Shown here: one piece after another, positions 25,590-35,297 of the stretch
Layout of the letters: each line of letters starts with the position of its first letter
Position numbering within the stretch: the first letter of the stretch is position 1
NCBI RefSeq assembly: GCF_900070365.1
Contig: NZ_LN850107.1
Span: forward strand, 1,860,001 to 1,924,000
Reading direction: 5' to 3'
DNA length: 64,000 nucleotides
Origin: Alloactinosynnema sp. L-07
GTDB lineage: Bacteria > Actinomycetota > Actinomycetes > Mycobacteriales > Pseudonocardiaceae
The notes under the pieces: model-generated
What the model was told of the DNA's origin: nothing
Seen by the model: only the letters and a program-made list of their open reading frames with translations
Database searches by the model: none
Program-made: the position numbers and the translations under genes

Positions 25590-25923
25590 ATCTAGCGCGG
25601 GTGGTGTACTCGAGCTTGGTGAGGGTGTGCGCGACGTGGCCTCGGCGGTGCGCCTGGGGATCGTGAGCCTGGCGGCGGTCGCCCGGTTGGTCAGTTCCCT
25701 CCGCGACCAGCCGGGCGATCTCAAACTCGCGCTTGGTCAGCAGGTCCAGTCTGCCCGACTCGACCGAGGGCTCGTCGGTGTCCTCCACCAGCGCGAAGTG
25801 CATCGCGAGGTCGCTGGGCAGCGCGCGGGCCTCAGCGAACGCCTTCTGGAACGGGGGTCCGCCGACGGACTGCCTGATCAGCTCCAGGTACCTGCTGTGC
25901 GGATGTTCGAACACCGCGGACAT
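25590..25923 (-). pseudogene. LuxR-type regulator C-terminal HTH remnant
   Basis: Starts in PHSRYLELIRQSVGGPPF, continues to LDLLTKREFEIARLVAEG (first helix of a LuxR HTH) and then loses frame before HVAHTLTKLEYTTRA (last HTH helix). It lies upstream, not downstream, of the ATPase fragment at 23216-24167 in the same direction, so the two are not one simply interrupted gene. Confidence 0.55.
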
Positions 25924-26981
25924 GTTCGGCGAGCAGGACTCGGTTTACCCGCAGTGAGCCGCTGATTTGTCTACACAGCAAAGAAAGATTTCCTCGGGCA
26001 GCGAGGCGAACGGACTGGGTGCGGCGGTCGATCAGATGGGCGGCCGCATGGTCGTGGTCATCGTCGGTCTGCTCGGGCCCAGCGGCTCGGGGGCGCCAGC
26101 CTCGACGGCCAGTGGCGCACCGCCACCAACGCACAAAATCCCCGCAGACGAATTGATCGTCCACAGGGATTTGTGTAAGGTGACCGAACTGGTGAGTTCT
26201 CACCGAGAGTGGTGTCCGAGGACCGATTGCGCATTAACCACAACCGTGCGCCTGCATTCGTGAGTCGATTAGGCCGTCCCAGCGTGGTCAACCCGGGACA
26301 CCACACGATGAGCGCCGGACATCCGGTCGGACTGCCTGACCTGCGAGTTTCCCGGCGGGACAGGCAATCAGAAGCCGTACCATCCGATCGGAGACTGGCG
26401 CGTTCCGCCTCATTAGGAATGCTGGCCTCTCGCTCCGCCAGACGGACGAGCCCCATGCAGCTCGAAGTCCTTGCCTTCCAAACCACGAAGGACGCCGTCA
26501 CAACCGCGGCCAAGTACGCGCACGAGTGTCGCTGACAGACACCTCTGGCTCTGCATGGATCGCCGGGAGTGACCATGTCGCTCGAAGCGTGCCCGCCAAT
26601 CTTGAAGAGATACGAGCGGGTACGAGCCAAATGCGTATCGCACACGACACGGGTAAGTCGTGGACCAAACCCGTTAGTTGAACCAACCGTCTTTCTGGAG
26701 AAGTTCCAGCACTTTCAGCGCAATCCTGAAACAAGCCAAAATCACGTCCGGATTGACACGCTTGGCCTTCTTCTTCGATATCCTGCGACCTCGCATACCG
26801 GCAGCCCTCCGCATTTATGGGGCGAATCGCCCGCGTCTCACACCACGATGCGCTCAACGATCGATGGAAACCAGATCGCGTAGGTATTGGCCACCTAGCC
26901 CTACTAGGGCTGGCCAGGCGTGAAGAACTTGGTACGATCAACAGCGCTTTCTCTCACGGAGCACGATGCGGAGGCTCGACA
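25924..26981. other. intergenic region without a convincing gene
   Basis: About 1 kb. Frames here are short and lack coding character. It contains one copy of the 91-bp repeat (26212-26302) and, before ATG 26982, a GGAGG site and presumably the promoter of the HTH/TPR gene. Base composition becomes AT-richer toward the right. Confidence 0.5.
26212..26302. repeat. ~91-bp repeat, copy A (possible small inverted-repeat element)
   Basis: It shares its ends and the 18-base core TTGCGCATTAACCACAAC (26227-26244) with 30465-30554. The outer ends GGTGTCC (26211-26217) and GGACACC (26296-26302) are inverted repeats of each other. Length, paired copies and inverted ends suggest a MITE-like or regulatory repeat. 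Confidence 0.5.
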
Positions 26982-28442
26982 ATGCAAGCAGATCCTCGCT
27001 ATTGCATCTCCTGTGGAACCGTGCTTTCGACTGGCGTCCGAATAAGCTGTCGTCGATGCTCAGTCAAACTAGACGATATCGTTAGCCTGTTCAGGCTGCC
27101 TGCAATCAAACGCGCATTGGCGGCCTACGACTTCGCGGTCGTATTCCGTGCGGTGCGCGAACACTATTCCATCTCCCAGGAACAACTGGGAACCTTGTTG
27201 GGGTTGACGCAGTCGAGGATCTCAGCGATCGAACGTGGAAGCCACAAAATTCGAGACGTTTCCGTGGTGGCTCGAATTGCGGAGGCCCTACAAATTCCCG
27301 GCGAGATGCTAGGCTTCGAAAGCCTACACGCGGTAGCACAGTTCGCAGCCTTGGATCATTCGAATCATATCGACAGAAGAACGTTCTTTGAAACGATTAT
27401 GAATATCATGCTGGGCGTTACCATGGGTGAACCATATGATCCGCTGGACCGAGTTGCGTATCTGACATCGGGTTACAGCCCTACTAGGATAGGTCACGGC
27501 GATGTCGATGCAATCGAGCAGATTACAGCTGGCATAAATGCCTGGGGCTTCAAACATGGCGGGGGTGTGACCCGCCAAGTCGCGATCGGCCAACTGCACG
27601 CGGTTCGATCGCTTGAACGCATTGACTGTGAAAAACAGGTGCATACACGTCTGGTCATGGCAATTGCCCACCTGGCGTCAACAACGGCGTGGATTCACTA
27701 CGACGTAGGTGACAACAGGAGCGCTCGCAATCTATGGATCGGATCAATGCAGACCGCGAAACGCTCAGGTCACCACTTGCGAAGTGATTTCGTTGCCAGG
27801 CAACTGATCGCACTTAATCATCAATCGATACACTTGGGACAGTCGGACGAAGCCGTTCAACTAATGAGGATCGCCGCGGGCATGGAGTCGTCGGACGCTT
27901 TTCTGACACCAATCATGCGCAGCTATGTTCACACGAATTTTTCCTGGGCCCATGCAACGAGCGGAGACGAGAATCGTTCCCTCGAGGAACTCGCGAAGGG
28001 GTATGAGATATTCGAAGATGTAGAACAAGGACCACGTAATCCGTGGTCGGCTAGCATTCATCGAGCGGAGATGGAAGGCCAACGTGGACAAATTCTTTTC
28101 CGCCTCTCAAGGCGAAATCCCGACCATGCTCGAGCCGCTTTGGCTAGCCTACTTGTTGCAACGGATGGATACGGTTTGGCGCAGGCCAGGTCGCTGGCCA
28201 TGAATCTTCCGTGTATTGCTGAAGTTCATCTTCAGTTGGGAGACATGGAGTCCGCTTTGGCGGTCGGACATAAGGCCATCAAAACGATACTGGGCATTTC
28301 ATGTGAAAGACCCTATCGGCGCCTGGCAGACCTCCGCCGCGCTCTTTCGGCGCACGAATCGGACTCGTCCATCTCAGACTTTGGAAGATTTCTTGACGGG
28401 CACCTCAAAGCAGCCACTCCACGTCGATTCAACTCTTGTTGA
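26982..28442 (+). CDS. HTH regulator with N-terminal zinc ribbon and TPR-like C-terminal domain
   Basis: ATG 26982 follows GGAGG; 486 residues. The N terminus has two Cys pairs (YCISCGTVL, ISCRRCSVKL) forming a probable zinc ribbon. An Xre HTH follows near residues 50-105 (YSISQEQLGTLLGLTQSRIS), then a long helical region with TPR-like repeats that usually binds a small signal. The gene has clearly lower G+C than the CHAT region and probably came from elsewhere. Its target is unknown; it may control its own neighbourhood. Confidence 0.7.
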   Translation: MQADPRYCISCGTVLSTGVRISCRRCSVKLDDIVSLFRLPAIKRALAAYDFAVVFRAVREHYSISQEQLGTLLGLTQSRISAIERGSHKIRDVSVVARIAEALQIPGEMLGFESLHAVAQFAALDHSNHIDRRTFFETIMNIMLGVTMGEPYDPLDRVAYLTSGYSPTRIGHGDVDAIEQITAGINAWGFKHGGGVTRQVAIGQLHAVRSLERIDCEKQVHTRLVMAIAHLASTTAWIHYDVGDNRSARNLWIGSMQTAKRSGHHLRSDFVARQLIALNHQSIHLGQSDEAVQLMRIAAGMESSDAFLTPIMRSYVHTNFSWAHATSGDENRSLEELAKGYEIFEDVEQGPRNPWSASIHRAEMEGQRGQILFRLSRRNPDHARAALASLLVATDGYGLAQARSLAMNLPCIAEVHLQLGDMESALAVGHKAIKTILGISCERPYRRLADLRRALSAHESDSSISDFGRFLDGHLKAATPRRFNSC

Positions 28443-28963
28443 CTCCCCTTGGTCCTGACGAAGAGGTTCACCGTTCGTTCGAGTCGGTGCGCGTGCCGTC
28501 TGGGACCAGGCGCGATCGAACCCAGCAGTACACGCAAGCGGTCGGGCCGCCGCGCGGCCGACGTCACCGACGGGCTCGTCGTAGCGGTGCGTCAGCAGTG
28601 CGCTCCGATTCGAGGGTCCCACGCCGCGAAAGCCATCGCCACGGCGCGCGTCGCCCTCCTGGGGTCAGGTCTGGTTCTTGACCGCGCGGGCGCAAGATCT
28701 GAACCAGCGTGTCGGCTTGTGCAGCGCAACCGGTGTTCGCCCTGCGTACGAGCTGGTCTCATCGGCGGGGAAGGCGCTTGGTCTGCGACGTCGTCGACAA
28801 AGGTGCGTGGACTCGATAGAACGTCAAATGGATCACGGACCGATGATTCACGTGGTTCCAACAAACACATTTCGCGTTCGGTCTCGCGCGGGCCAGTCCA
28901 AGCGCAATTGGACGGTCACGAGCGTGATCAGCGTGGCAAACTTGCATGAGTATGATGGGGTGC
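28443..28963. other. intergenic region, no gene seen
   Basis: About 520 bases. Six-frame inspection shows only short Arg-rich frames without family resemblance. The promoter of the membrane protein at 28964 should lie at its right end. Confidence 0.4.
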
Positions 28964-29746
28964 ATGGCAACACGAATCAGGCGTGACGCGAGGATCATCC
29001 GGTCCGCAACAATATCTGTAGCGGTGACGGTCTTATTCTTCAGCGACCTAATGCTAAATGGCGTATCGGCCTATTGGGCCAGACATCCGATGGCGGGGGC
29101 CATTGTGTCCGGGAGCATCCTGTTTCTCCTCGCAGCGTTTGTTGTCGAGGAGTGGATCAGGAGGCGGGATGCGCGAACTTGGCGTCGTGTCGCTGGGGTG
29201 GGTTTCAGATCTTTGGGCTCCGGATGTCTTTCGATTACACAGGCGCTCCTTATATCGGTTGACCTTGACCGCCTCGAAAAGTCATCAACGCCGATTGTAA
29301 CAAGACGCCACCTAGAGGCCTATAGCGAGTTTTTCGACCGATCAATCGACATTCTCCTTCCTGTGGGCTTTCTTGAGCGGATCAGCCACCTTGCGAGTTC
29401 GCCGGAGTGGGTATCTCTGACACATTCAGTCATGCTTGAGGTGCGAGCTAGCCAACGAGAGTTGGTAGCTTCGTGGGCAGGAGTCATGCTTCAAACCGAC
29501 GATCTTGCTGAGGTTATCGACCGGTCCGCTCATCTAGCGGAGGATCTTGATGCCAACCTGGTAGCGCCTTTGTGGGTAGCAACAACCACAGATTATGGGG
29601 CAATTTCTGATACTCAACGAGAACGCTTTGCCGCTACGGCGCTCCGGATCCTGAGACGTAGTATCGAGGAGCGAGAATGGCTCAATCGTACCTCGAAAGT
29701 AAAGCCGTCAAATTGGGTGAGTCCCTATCGCACTCATCTTGACTGA
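28964..29746 (+). CDS. membrane protein with two N-terminal spans, unknown function
   Basis: I prefer ATG 28964 (after GGGG) to ATG 28946. About 260 residues. Two hydrophobic helices in the first 70 residues (ATISVAVTVLFFSDLMLNG; GAIVSGSILFLLAAFVV) are followed by a soluble helical domain (HLEAYSEFFDRSIDILLP, ASQRELVASWAGVML). AT-rich like the HTH/TPR gene before it. Topology would place the large domain in the cytoplasm. No family recognised. Confidence 0.6.
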   Translation: MATRIRRDARIIRSATISVAVTVLFFSDLMLNGVSAYWARHPMAGAIVSGSILFLLAAFVVEEWIRRRDARTWRRVAGVGFRSLGSGCLSITQALLISVDLDRLEKSSTPIVTRRHLEAYSEFFDRSIDILLPVGFLERISHLASSPEWVSLTHSVMLEVRASQRELVASWAGVMLQTDDLAEVIDRSAHLAEDLDANLVAPLWVATTTDYGAISDTQRERFAATALRILRRSIEEREWLNRTSKVKPSNWVSPYRTHLD

Positions 29747-29814
29747 AGCAGATAGTCATAGTCCCAGGTGGATTCGAGCTACGCCGGGACAATGATCGGT
29801 CATTTGCAACTTCT

Positions 29815-30051
29815 GTGATTAACGTGGGAACTGTTACTAGCTTGCATGGGACAGGCGCAGATGCTGCAGCGAGGGAGCGAATGTCCGGCCGGTTAGAAGA
29901 AGATTGGCGGCGTCTTAGGGCATTGATTACGGGCAGTGAGAAGGTTATCGGGAGCGATCGCGACCGCGGTGGGACACGGACGTTGGCGCTGTCGTGCGAG
30001 GGTGTAGACCAAACGATGTCAGCAGAGCGGCACCACTGTCTGCGGCGATGA
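29815..30051 (+). CDS. possible small protein or 3' remnant
   Basis: The frame carrying INVGTVTSLHGTGADAAARE and GRLEEDWRRLRALITGSEKV has coding character and extends upstream of GTG 29815 to about 29745 without a usual start codon. It may be a truncated gene. The tail after about 29960 merges into unrelated fragments. Confidence 0.3.
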   Translation: MINVGTVTSLHGTGADAAARERMSGRLEEDWRRLRALITGSEKVIGSDRDRGGTRTLALSCEGVDQTMSAERHHCLRR

Positions 30052-30059
30052 ACCACGTC

Positions 30060-30240
30060 GCGCTCGCTACCGGCCTCCGCTGCGGCTGCTCGAAGTGGGT
30101 TCGAGCGCGGGACTGAATCTGCTGCTCGACAAGTACTTCGTCGATGCCGGAACGCGGTCGTGGGATCCGCACGACTCGCCACTGCGGCTGACCGAGCAGT
30201 TCGGAGTCCGGCGATCCGCTGGCCGCACCGCACGGCACCC
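30060..30240 (+). pseudogene. DUF2332-type fragment
   Basis: PPLRLLEVGSSAGLNLLLDK and DSPLRLTEQF match the core of DUF2332 proteins (an EVGASAGLN motif and a DSP block, a methyltransferase-like fold). Both flanks are lost. Short remnant only. Confidence 0.5.
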
Positions 30241-30464
30241 ATTTCCGCTGGGACTCGGCATGCCCTGCTTGAGGTCGACAAGCGCCGTGCCGCGCGATCC
30301 GGACGGTGCCGCGGTGACCTACGCGCGGTCCTCACACGACGGCGGGGTGCTTACACCTGCGCGGGTGCCGCTTCGGACACCTGCCCGCGCGAAGCATCCG
30401 AACAAGACTGCATGGCCCTAAATCCCCATTGCTCCACGGAGGAGAGATTCCGTGGGGTAATGGA

Positions 30465-30554
30465 GTGTCCGACCGAGTTGCGCATTAACCACAACTCTGC
30501 GGTTGCGCCATTCGACGTGCTGAGGGTGTCCCACAGCGACCGAACCGGGACACC
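30465..30554. repeat. ~90-bp repeat, copy B
   Basis: Second copy of the repeat at 26212-26302, in the same orientation, with the identical core at 30478-30495 and the end GGGACACC (30547-30554). The 250 bases to its right contain further GGGACACC or GGGACAC sites (30569, 30687, 30798), so the motif itself is recurrent here. Confidence 0.5.
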
Positions 30555-30969
30555 TCCCACACTGGGACGGGACACCCTGTTCTGAGCGTTGACCTGCGTC
30601 TAGCTGACGGGACGGGTAGTTGGACTCGGCACCCTTGCTCGTCACGACAGGTGCGTACTGCCGGGTGCTCGACAGCAGCGGCGATTGGGACACCTTTGAG
30701 CGACTAACCGCCTAGTCAACTTAGGGTGATCGCGCAGTTGCGGATCGTACTCAGCACGGATCAACGTGTCCTGAGTTGTCCACTCGACGCTTGCGCCGGG
30801 ACACGTCATAGCTTGGTCGACGTAACCTTTGGCGTGCAGTCTCTGCTTGGGACGGGACAGCAAGGCCGTCTCGAGCATCAGCGATGACGCGCGAACGGAA
30901 AGCATGATGCAGGGCGCGGACGGTGGCGCCTCCGGGCAAGGCAGGTCTCGTCGGTGTATGTGGGAACGG
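30555..30969. other. intergenic region with recurring GGGACAC motifs
   Basis: No convincing gene. It is downstream of the leftward OLD gene, so it holds that gene's terminator, and it carries the GGGACAC motif series described with the 90-bp repeat. Confidence 0.4.
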
Positions 30970-33360
30970 CTACATGGGCTTGGTTGCCTCTGGACCGGTG
31001 GCCGTGTCTTCCTCCCGCCCCAGCTCGACCTCTGCCTGGGTGATCGCCCCCTGATCTCGAAGCCGGACGTAGAGCGGAAGACTGTTCAGTCGATCCAGGA
31101 ACTTGTCGTACTCCGGCACCTTGTCCAGCGGATCGGTGTCGAGTTTGAAGTCCCGCCGTATGCGCGACGTTCCTGCCCGAATCATGTCTCCGTCTTCTGT
31201 GTCGTCGGCGGCAGCGTCGATGCGCTTGAGCATGGTCGAAGCGCGGTCGCGAAGAGTTCCGTTTGGATGATCGTCCGCGAACTCATCGATAATGCGTTGG
31301 ACGCGCTGGTCGCGCCGGCTGTCATTCTCCTTCGTGCGCGCCAACTCGAGGGTTTCGGCCAGCTTCTTGATCAGTGACGCGAAGTTCCGCTCGAGGACCT
31401 CGACTCCGTCCGGCTGTATCTCGTCGTCCTGATGCTCCTTCGCATACGCGAGAAGTTCCTTTGCGAAGCCCGCTTTACCGATTTCTGTATCGAATGCCGC
31501 TTTGAACGCGCTGGCGATAGCGTCCCACATGGAAGTGTTGTCGACGTTGATGGCTGCAGAAATGTGGGCGTCCTGGAGTTTTGCGGTCTCCTTTTCGCTG
31601 TAGCCCAGGAAGTGCATGGCGTATCGCCGAGCCGCGACACCTGCGAGGTTCGTCGGAACGAGATCCTCAGGCTCTTCAATGGTGACACCGTCTACAGCCA
31701 CTGCGCCTGCGGTGACAGCCCAGTCACCGAGCATGACGACGAGTTCGTCTGTGACTGTGGGCTTTCCACGGGTGCCGCCCTTCTTGATCTGGGCTTGCGC
31801 GGTCCTACCAGCCTTGTCGCTGTCCAGTAGGACCGCGCAGGCTGGCTTGTACTGTGAGCGTCCGCGGGCCAGATAGAGCATGTACGGAACGTTGGAGCCC
31901 CCTGGGACGAGGGTGACTTGGTTGAGGTCGAGGCACTCGCTTGGTGCCGTTCCCTTGCGGCGAAGACGTGCGTTCATCCCCGCAATGAGGACTTGATCTG
32001 AGATGCCTTCGATGAACAGGTTGTCACCCCCGATGAAGGCGGTCTCTGCGATGAAGGCGCCGAGCGATGTCCGGAGTGGCTCATAGTGGTTCTGGGTCGC
32101 GTCCTTGACCTGCCGAGTTCCCTCTTGCCGCGTGCCCTTATCGACGACGCGCACTCGATGGCCAGCATTTCGGTTGATGAGGAAAGGCGAGTGAGTGACG
32201 TAAACCACCTGGTCTGTCCGGTTGGTGTCCTCAGGTCGAGCGTGGTCTTCGATGACACGAAGGAGATCTTGTTGCCCGAGAGCGGACAGGTACGCATCAG
32301 GCTCGTCCATGAGAAGAACCTCTGGAACGCCCTCTGGGCGATCGTGCGAGCGCAGTTGGACGTAGTAGCTCAGGAAGTACGTTAACCCGCGGCTTCGCTC
32401 GCTGAAGGAGTAGTCGGTGCCAGTGCGGTCGCGAATTGTGAAGACGAGTTCGTGTTCGCGAGGCGAGACGCGGAGCTGGAAGTCCTCGTCCTGACTCCAC
32501 CACTTCGAGATGTTGAGGTGCCGTCCAATCGACCGGTTCATCTCCTGCACGAGTGCGTTGACCAGGCCCTCTTCCTCGTCGGCGATCGCCTTCTGAAGAT
32601 CGCGGAACGCACTGGCGTCGATGCGCGCGACCTTCGTAAGAAGCAGTCGCCCGAGCTTCTGTTGTTCCGTCTCAAAGTCCCGGGCAGCTGTGAGCAACCC
32701 GAATAACCCTGCCGCCTGTGTCGTGACGAGTTCGAGTGTGTTCAGCCCGGCTAGGAACTGGAAGAGTTCGCATCGTCGCTTCCTGCTCGCGAGGACTGAC
32801 TCGGTCTGCGCGAGCCAGGAGATCGATACTGAATCTGGCAGGTCAACCTGGGTCTTAAGCAGATGGGCGTGCGGCAAGAGCCCGTCGAGCCCCTTAATCT
32901 GATCGTCCTCCAGCACGACTCGGACCTCAGAGGCATCGAGGACCTCGACGCTGCCTGGGCTGGGGCGAAGCATGAGCAGTTCGCCATTCGCCTGCAGTGG
33001 TATCTTCAGAGAAGCAAGCGCCTCGACGTCACTTTCAGTGAGCGCGAAGACCGCGCCAACCTCTGGGAACAGCCGCTGATCCTTCTCCACCGAGAACAGG
33101 GTCGAGTACCGGCAGAAATCGTTCTGGCTGTGGTTTCGGCCTGTAAGGACAATGTGGACGGCGTCAAGAAGATGGGATTTGCCAGATTCATTCGCCCCTA
33201 CGACCGCGGTGATGTCGTCTTCGAGGCTGATGCGGACGTGCGGAAGCCATCCATCGGTCGTCTCTTGCCATGGCTTTCGCTCTGACCTGGGGTTCGCCTT
33301 GCGTTCATAGTCGTAGTTGAACGACTTGTACCAGCGAATAAGGACCTCGCGGATGTGCAT
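30970..33360 (-). CDS. OLD-family ATPase/TOPRIM endonuclease
   Basis: 796 residues. An SMC-type ATPase occupies the first half: Walker A GANESGKS near residue 57, signature FSERSRGLTYFLSYY near 320, Walker B VLLMDEPDAYL near 350, VVYVTHSPF switch. The TOPRIM nuclease follows: FIEGISDQVLI with catalytic Glu near 452 and LDSDKAG near 510. OLD proteins are nucleases of anti-phage systems; this gene has no UvrD-like partner next to it, so it is a single-gene (class 1) OLD rather than a Gabija pair. ATG 33360 is the natural start. Neighbours are unrelated fragments. Confidence 0.85.
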   Translation of the reverse strand: MHIREVLIRWYKSFNYDYERKANPRSERKPWQETTDGWLPHVRISLEDDITAVVGANESGKSHLLDAVHIVLTGRNHSQNDFCRYSTLFSVEKDQRLFPEVGAVFALTESDVEALASLKIPLQANGELLMLRPSPGSVEVLDASEVRVVLEDDQIKGLDGLLPHAHLLKTQVDLPDSVSISWLAQTESVLASRKRRCELFQFLAGLNTLELVTTQAAGLFGLLTAARDFETEQQKLGRLLLTKVARIDASAFRDLQKAIADEEEGLVNALVQEMNRSIGRHLNISKWWSQDEDFQLRVSPREHELVFTIRDRTGTDYSFSERSRGLTYFLSYYVQLRSHDRPEGVPEVLLMDEPDAYLSALGQQDLLRVIEDHARPEDTNRTDQVVYVTHSPFLINRNAGHRVRVVDKGTRQEGTRQVKDATQNHYEPLRTSLGAFIAETAFIGGDNLFIEGISDQVLIAGMNARLRRKGTAPSECLDLNQVTLVPGGSNVPYMLYLARGRSQYKPACAVLLDSDKAGRTAQAQIKKGGTRGKPTVTDELVVMLGDWAVTAGAVAVDGVTIEEPEDLVPTNLAGVAARRYAMHFLGYSEKETAKLQDAHISAAINVDNTSMWDAIASAFKAAFDTEIGKAGFAKELLAYAKEHQDDEIQPDGVEVLERNFASLIKKLAETLELARTKENDSRRDQRVQRIIDEFADDHPNGTLRDRASTMLKRIDAAADDTEDGDMIRAGTSRIRRDFKLDTDPLDKVPEYDKFLDRLNSLPLYVRLRDQGAITQAEVELGREEDTATGPEATKPM

Positions 33361-33848
33361 GGTCGCCCCTCCGTTACATGAGTCTCTGAAATATAGAGCA
33401 AGCCACGTCGCTCCGGCCGTTCGGAATACCTAGTGCCGCCACCAACTGGATCTGTCGCGTAGCGGTAACCACCCGTTGGTGCTCGCATGACCTGTCCCGC
33501 TGTGCAGATGTTGGGACAAGTAGGTGGACGGGTCGCACGGCCCTGAACTGCGCACTTCTGGTGGGACGGGCTGACCACCTCGTCCCAACGTCAAGCTGCC
33601 CGATCCGCGAGCGCCGCCGCTCAGGTGGGTCTGAGTCGCTGGCGCAAGGTCACGGTTGGCAACTGCTGCCAGCCCGTCCTGACAAACACTCGCATGAGAG
33701 GTTCTCTCAAGCTAGGCCGTCCCCCCCGCGCAACCGCTCAGGACTGCAAAGACACACCGGCGCGGCATCCCATCCAACCTGCGCACTCTGCAGCGTCAGA
33801 AGGGGACGGCCGACCTGCCACTGAGCCGGTCGGTCGCGGTGCAACTGC
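33361..33848. other. intergenic region, OLD promoter side
   Basis: About 490 bases without a supported gene. The OLD promoter must lie close to 33361-33460. No clear -10/-35 box can be named. Confidence 0.35.
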
Positions 33849-33899
33849 TTGATGACCGCGTGTTCAGCACATTGGGCGACGACCCGGTCCAGGAGCATG

Positions 33900-34972
33900 G
33901 TGGACCTCGCGTTCACCGGTCCCGGAGTGGCCATGGGGGAGGAGGGAATGCTCGGCGGCACAGGCCTTCCGGTGACGCTGTCCGAGGACGCTGGGGCGCG
34001 CACAAGCCCGACGACACCTCGAACAGGCGTCGTTGTCAGGCCAAGCAACTCGCAACTTGTTGGCGCCATCACCCATGCCCTGAACGGGCCTCTCGCCCCG
34101 ACCAACGACTGGTCGGAGTCCGGCCGTGTTGCGAACGCGCTGGACGAGATCCAACGTATCTGGGGCGATAGCTGGGTCCTCCGCCAGGCAGTGTTCACCA
34201 GCGGACCCCGCAGGACACAACGTCAAACCCGGACATCTCCGCTGGCGCGGCGTGGCCGAACCAGGCCGCATGGATTGCCATCGCGCGCACATCGCGCCAA
34301 CGCGGAATGGTGGCAGAGACAGACACCTGATGACCCGACGGGACTGCCTGCGCGCACCTGGGCATTCGCAATGCTCACCATCGCCCAACACGCCCCCGTG
34401 ACCGTGAACGCCGCAGACCTCGACCGCGTCGTGAACGCGTTGGACCCAGCCTACGTGCGAGCCATGGACGTGGGCCTCGATCGCCTCCTTCGGCACGGCG
34501 ACCGCCGACTGACTATCCACGACGATCTCCGTCTTGGAAAGTCTTCTTCGGCGTGCGCTCCTCCGCGCTGCTACACTACGTCAGCCAACCATCCACGCAG
34601 CAGCAGCAGCTCGCCAAGGAGCTTACCCGCGGGCTCGCGGCCTTGCTAAAAGACGGCCTGGCCGGACTCGAAGCACTCAGCACCTTGTCAGTCAAAGCGA
34701 TTCATGTCGACGGGTTGCGGGACATTCGGCAGCCAGCGCAACTCGAACTCGACCCGCGCGATCACGTCACCAACTTGCTGGAACGAACCCGTTTGACCGG
34801 AATGACCGACACCAGGGCGCGCGCGATTCTCGCGTCACCACAAGCCTGGCCGCCGCTGCTCATGCGCACGGCAGATCGCAGGCTGACGCCGAAGACGGCA
34901 GCGTCTCGACCCCCACTCGTGGACCTTGCCTCATCCAAGAACTGGTTTCCAGACGTCCGTTGGCGGTACTAG
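33900..34972 (+). pseudogene. hypothetical protein split by a frameshift near 34540
   Basis: The first frame has VANALDEIQRIWGDSWVL and, later, ADLDRVVNALDPAYVRAMD and LTIHDDLRL; there it stops making sense. The next frame continues KVFFGVRSSALLHYVSQ, then LAALLKDGLAGLEALSTLS and the C-terminal SSKNWFPDVRWRY. Together it would be a soluble helical protein of roughly 350 residues. The start is uncertain. Family not recognised. Confidence 0.4.
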
Positions 34973-35297
34973 CGCGGGGCGCGCACTGCGGGTGACACCT
35001 CGCCACTTGCAGACCAGGGTGTCGCTCGGCCAACTGATTCAGTGCGTATCGGTACGATCCACTCCCGTATGGACTCGAGGCTGTTCGAGAGATCATCGCA
35101 GCCACTTGCACACTTGATGGTCACCTGGGCACACCGTCGGCGTCGATCGACATGGCCACCATTGGGCACGATCGGGTGAGATTCCTCCACGGCTGGGTGA
35201 CTGAGCCGCTGATGACTGGCGAGTAGGGCTGGAAACTCACTAAACCCTTGGTGCTTCTCGTTTCCAGGGTCCCCAGCCAGGTGGAAGGTGCGCGCGA
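34973..35297. other. intergenic region before the Hsp70-like operon
   Basis: About 325 bases, no gene seen. Should contain the promoter of the Hsp70-like operon starting at 35298. No CIRCE-like inverted repeat was noticed. Confidence 0.35.

Noticed and set aside
23216..25923. A single LuxR regulator interrupted by the propeller gene
   Set aside because: On the minus strand the C-terminal HTH fragment lies upstream of the ATPase fragment, so the order is wrong for one interrupted gene.
26206..26222. Second attachment-site copy (GTGTCCGAGG resembles part of the core)
   Set aside because: Only about ten bases match and the T-loop part is absent; the sequence belongs to the 91-bp repeat.
30970..33848. 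Gabija system (GajA with GajB)
   Set aside because: The nuclease is OLD-like, but no UvrD-type helicase follows or precedes it.
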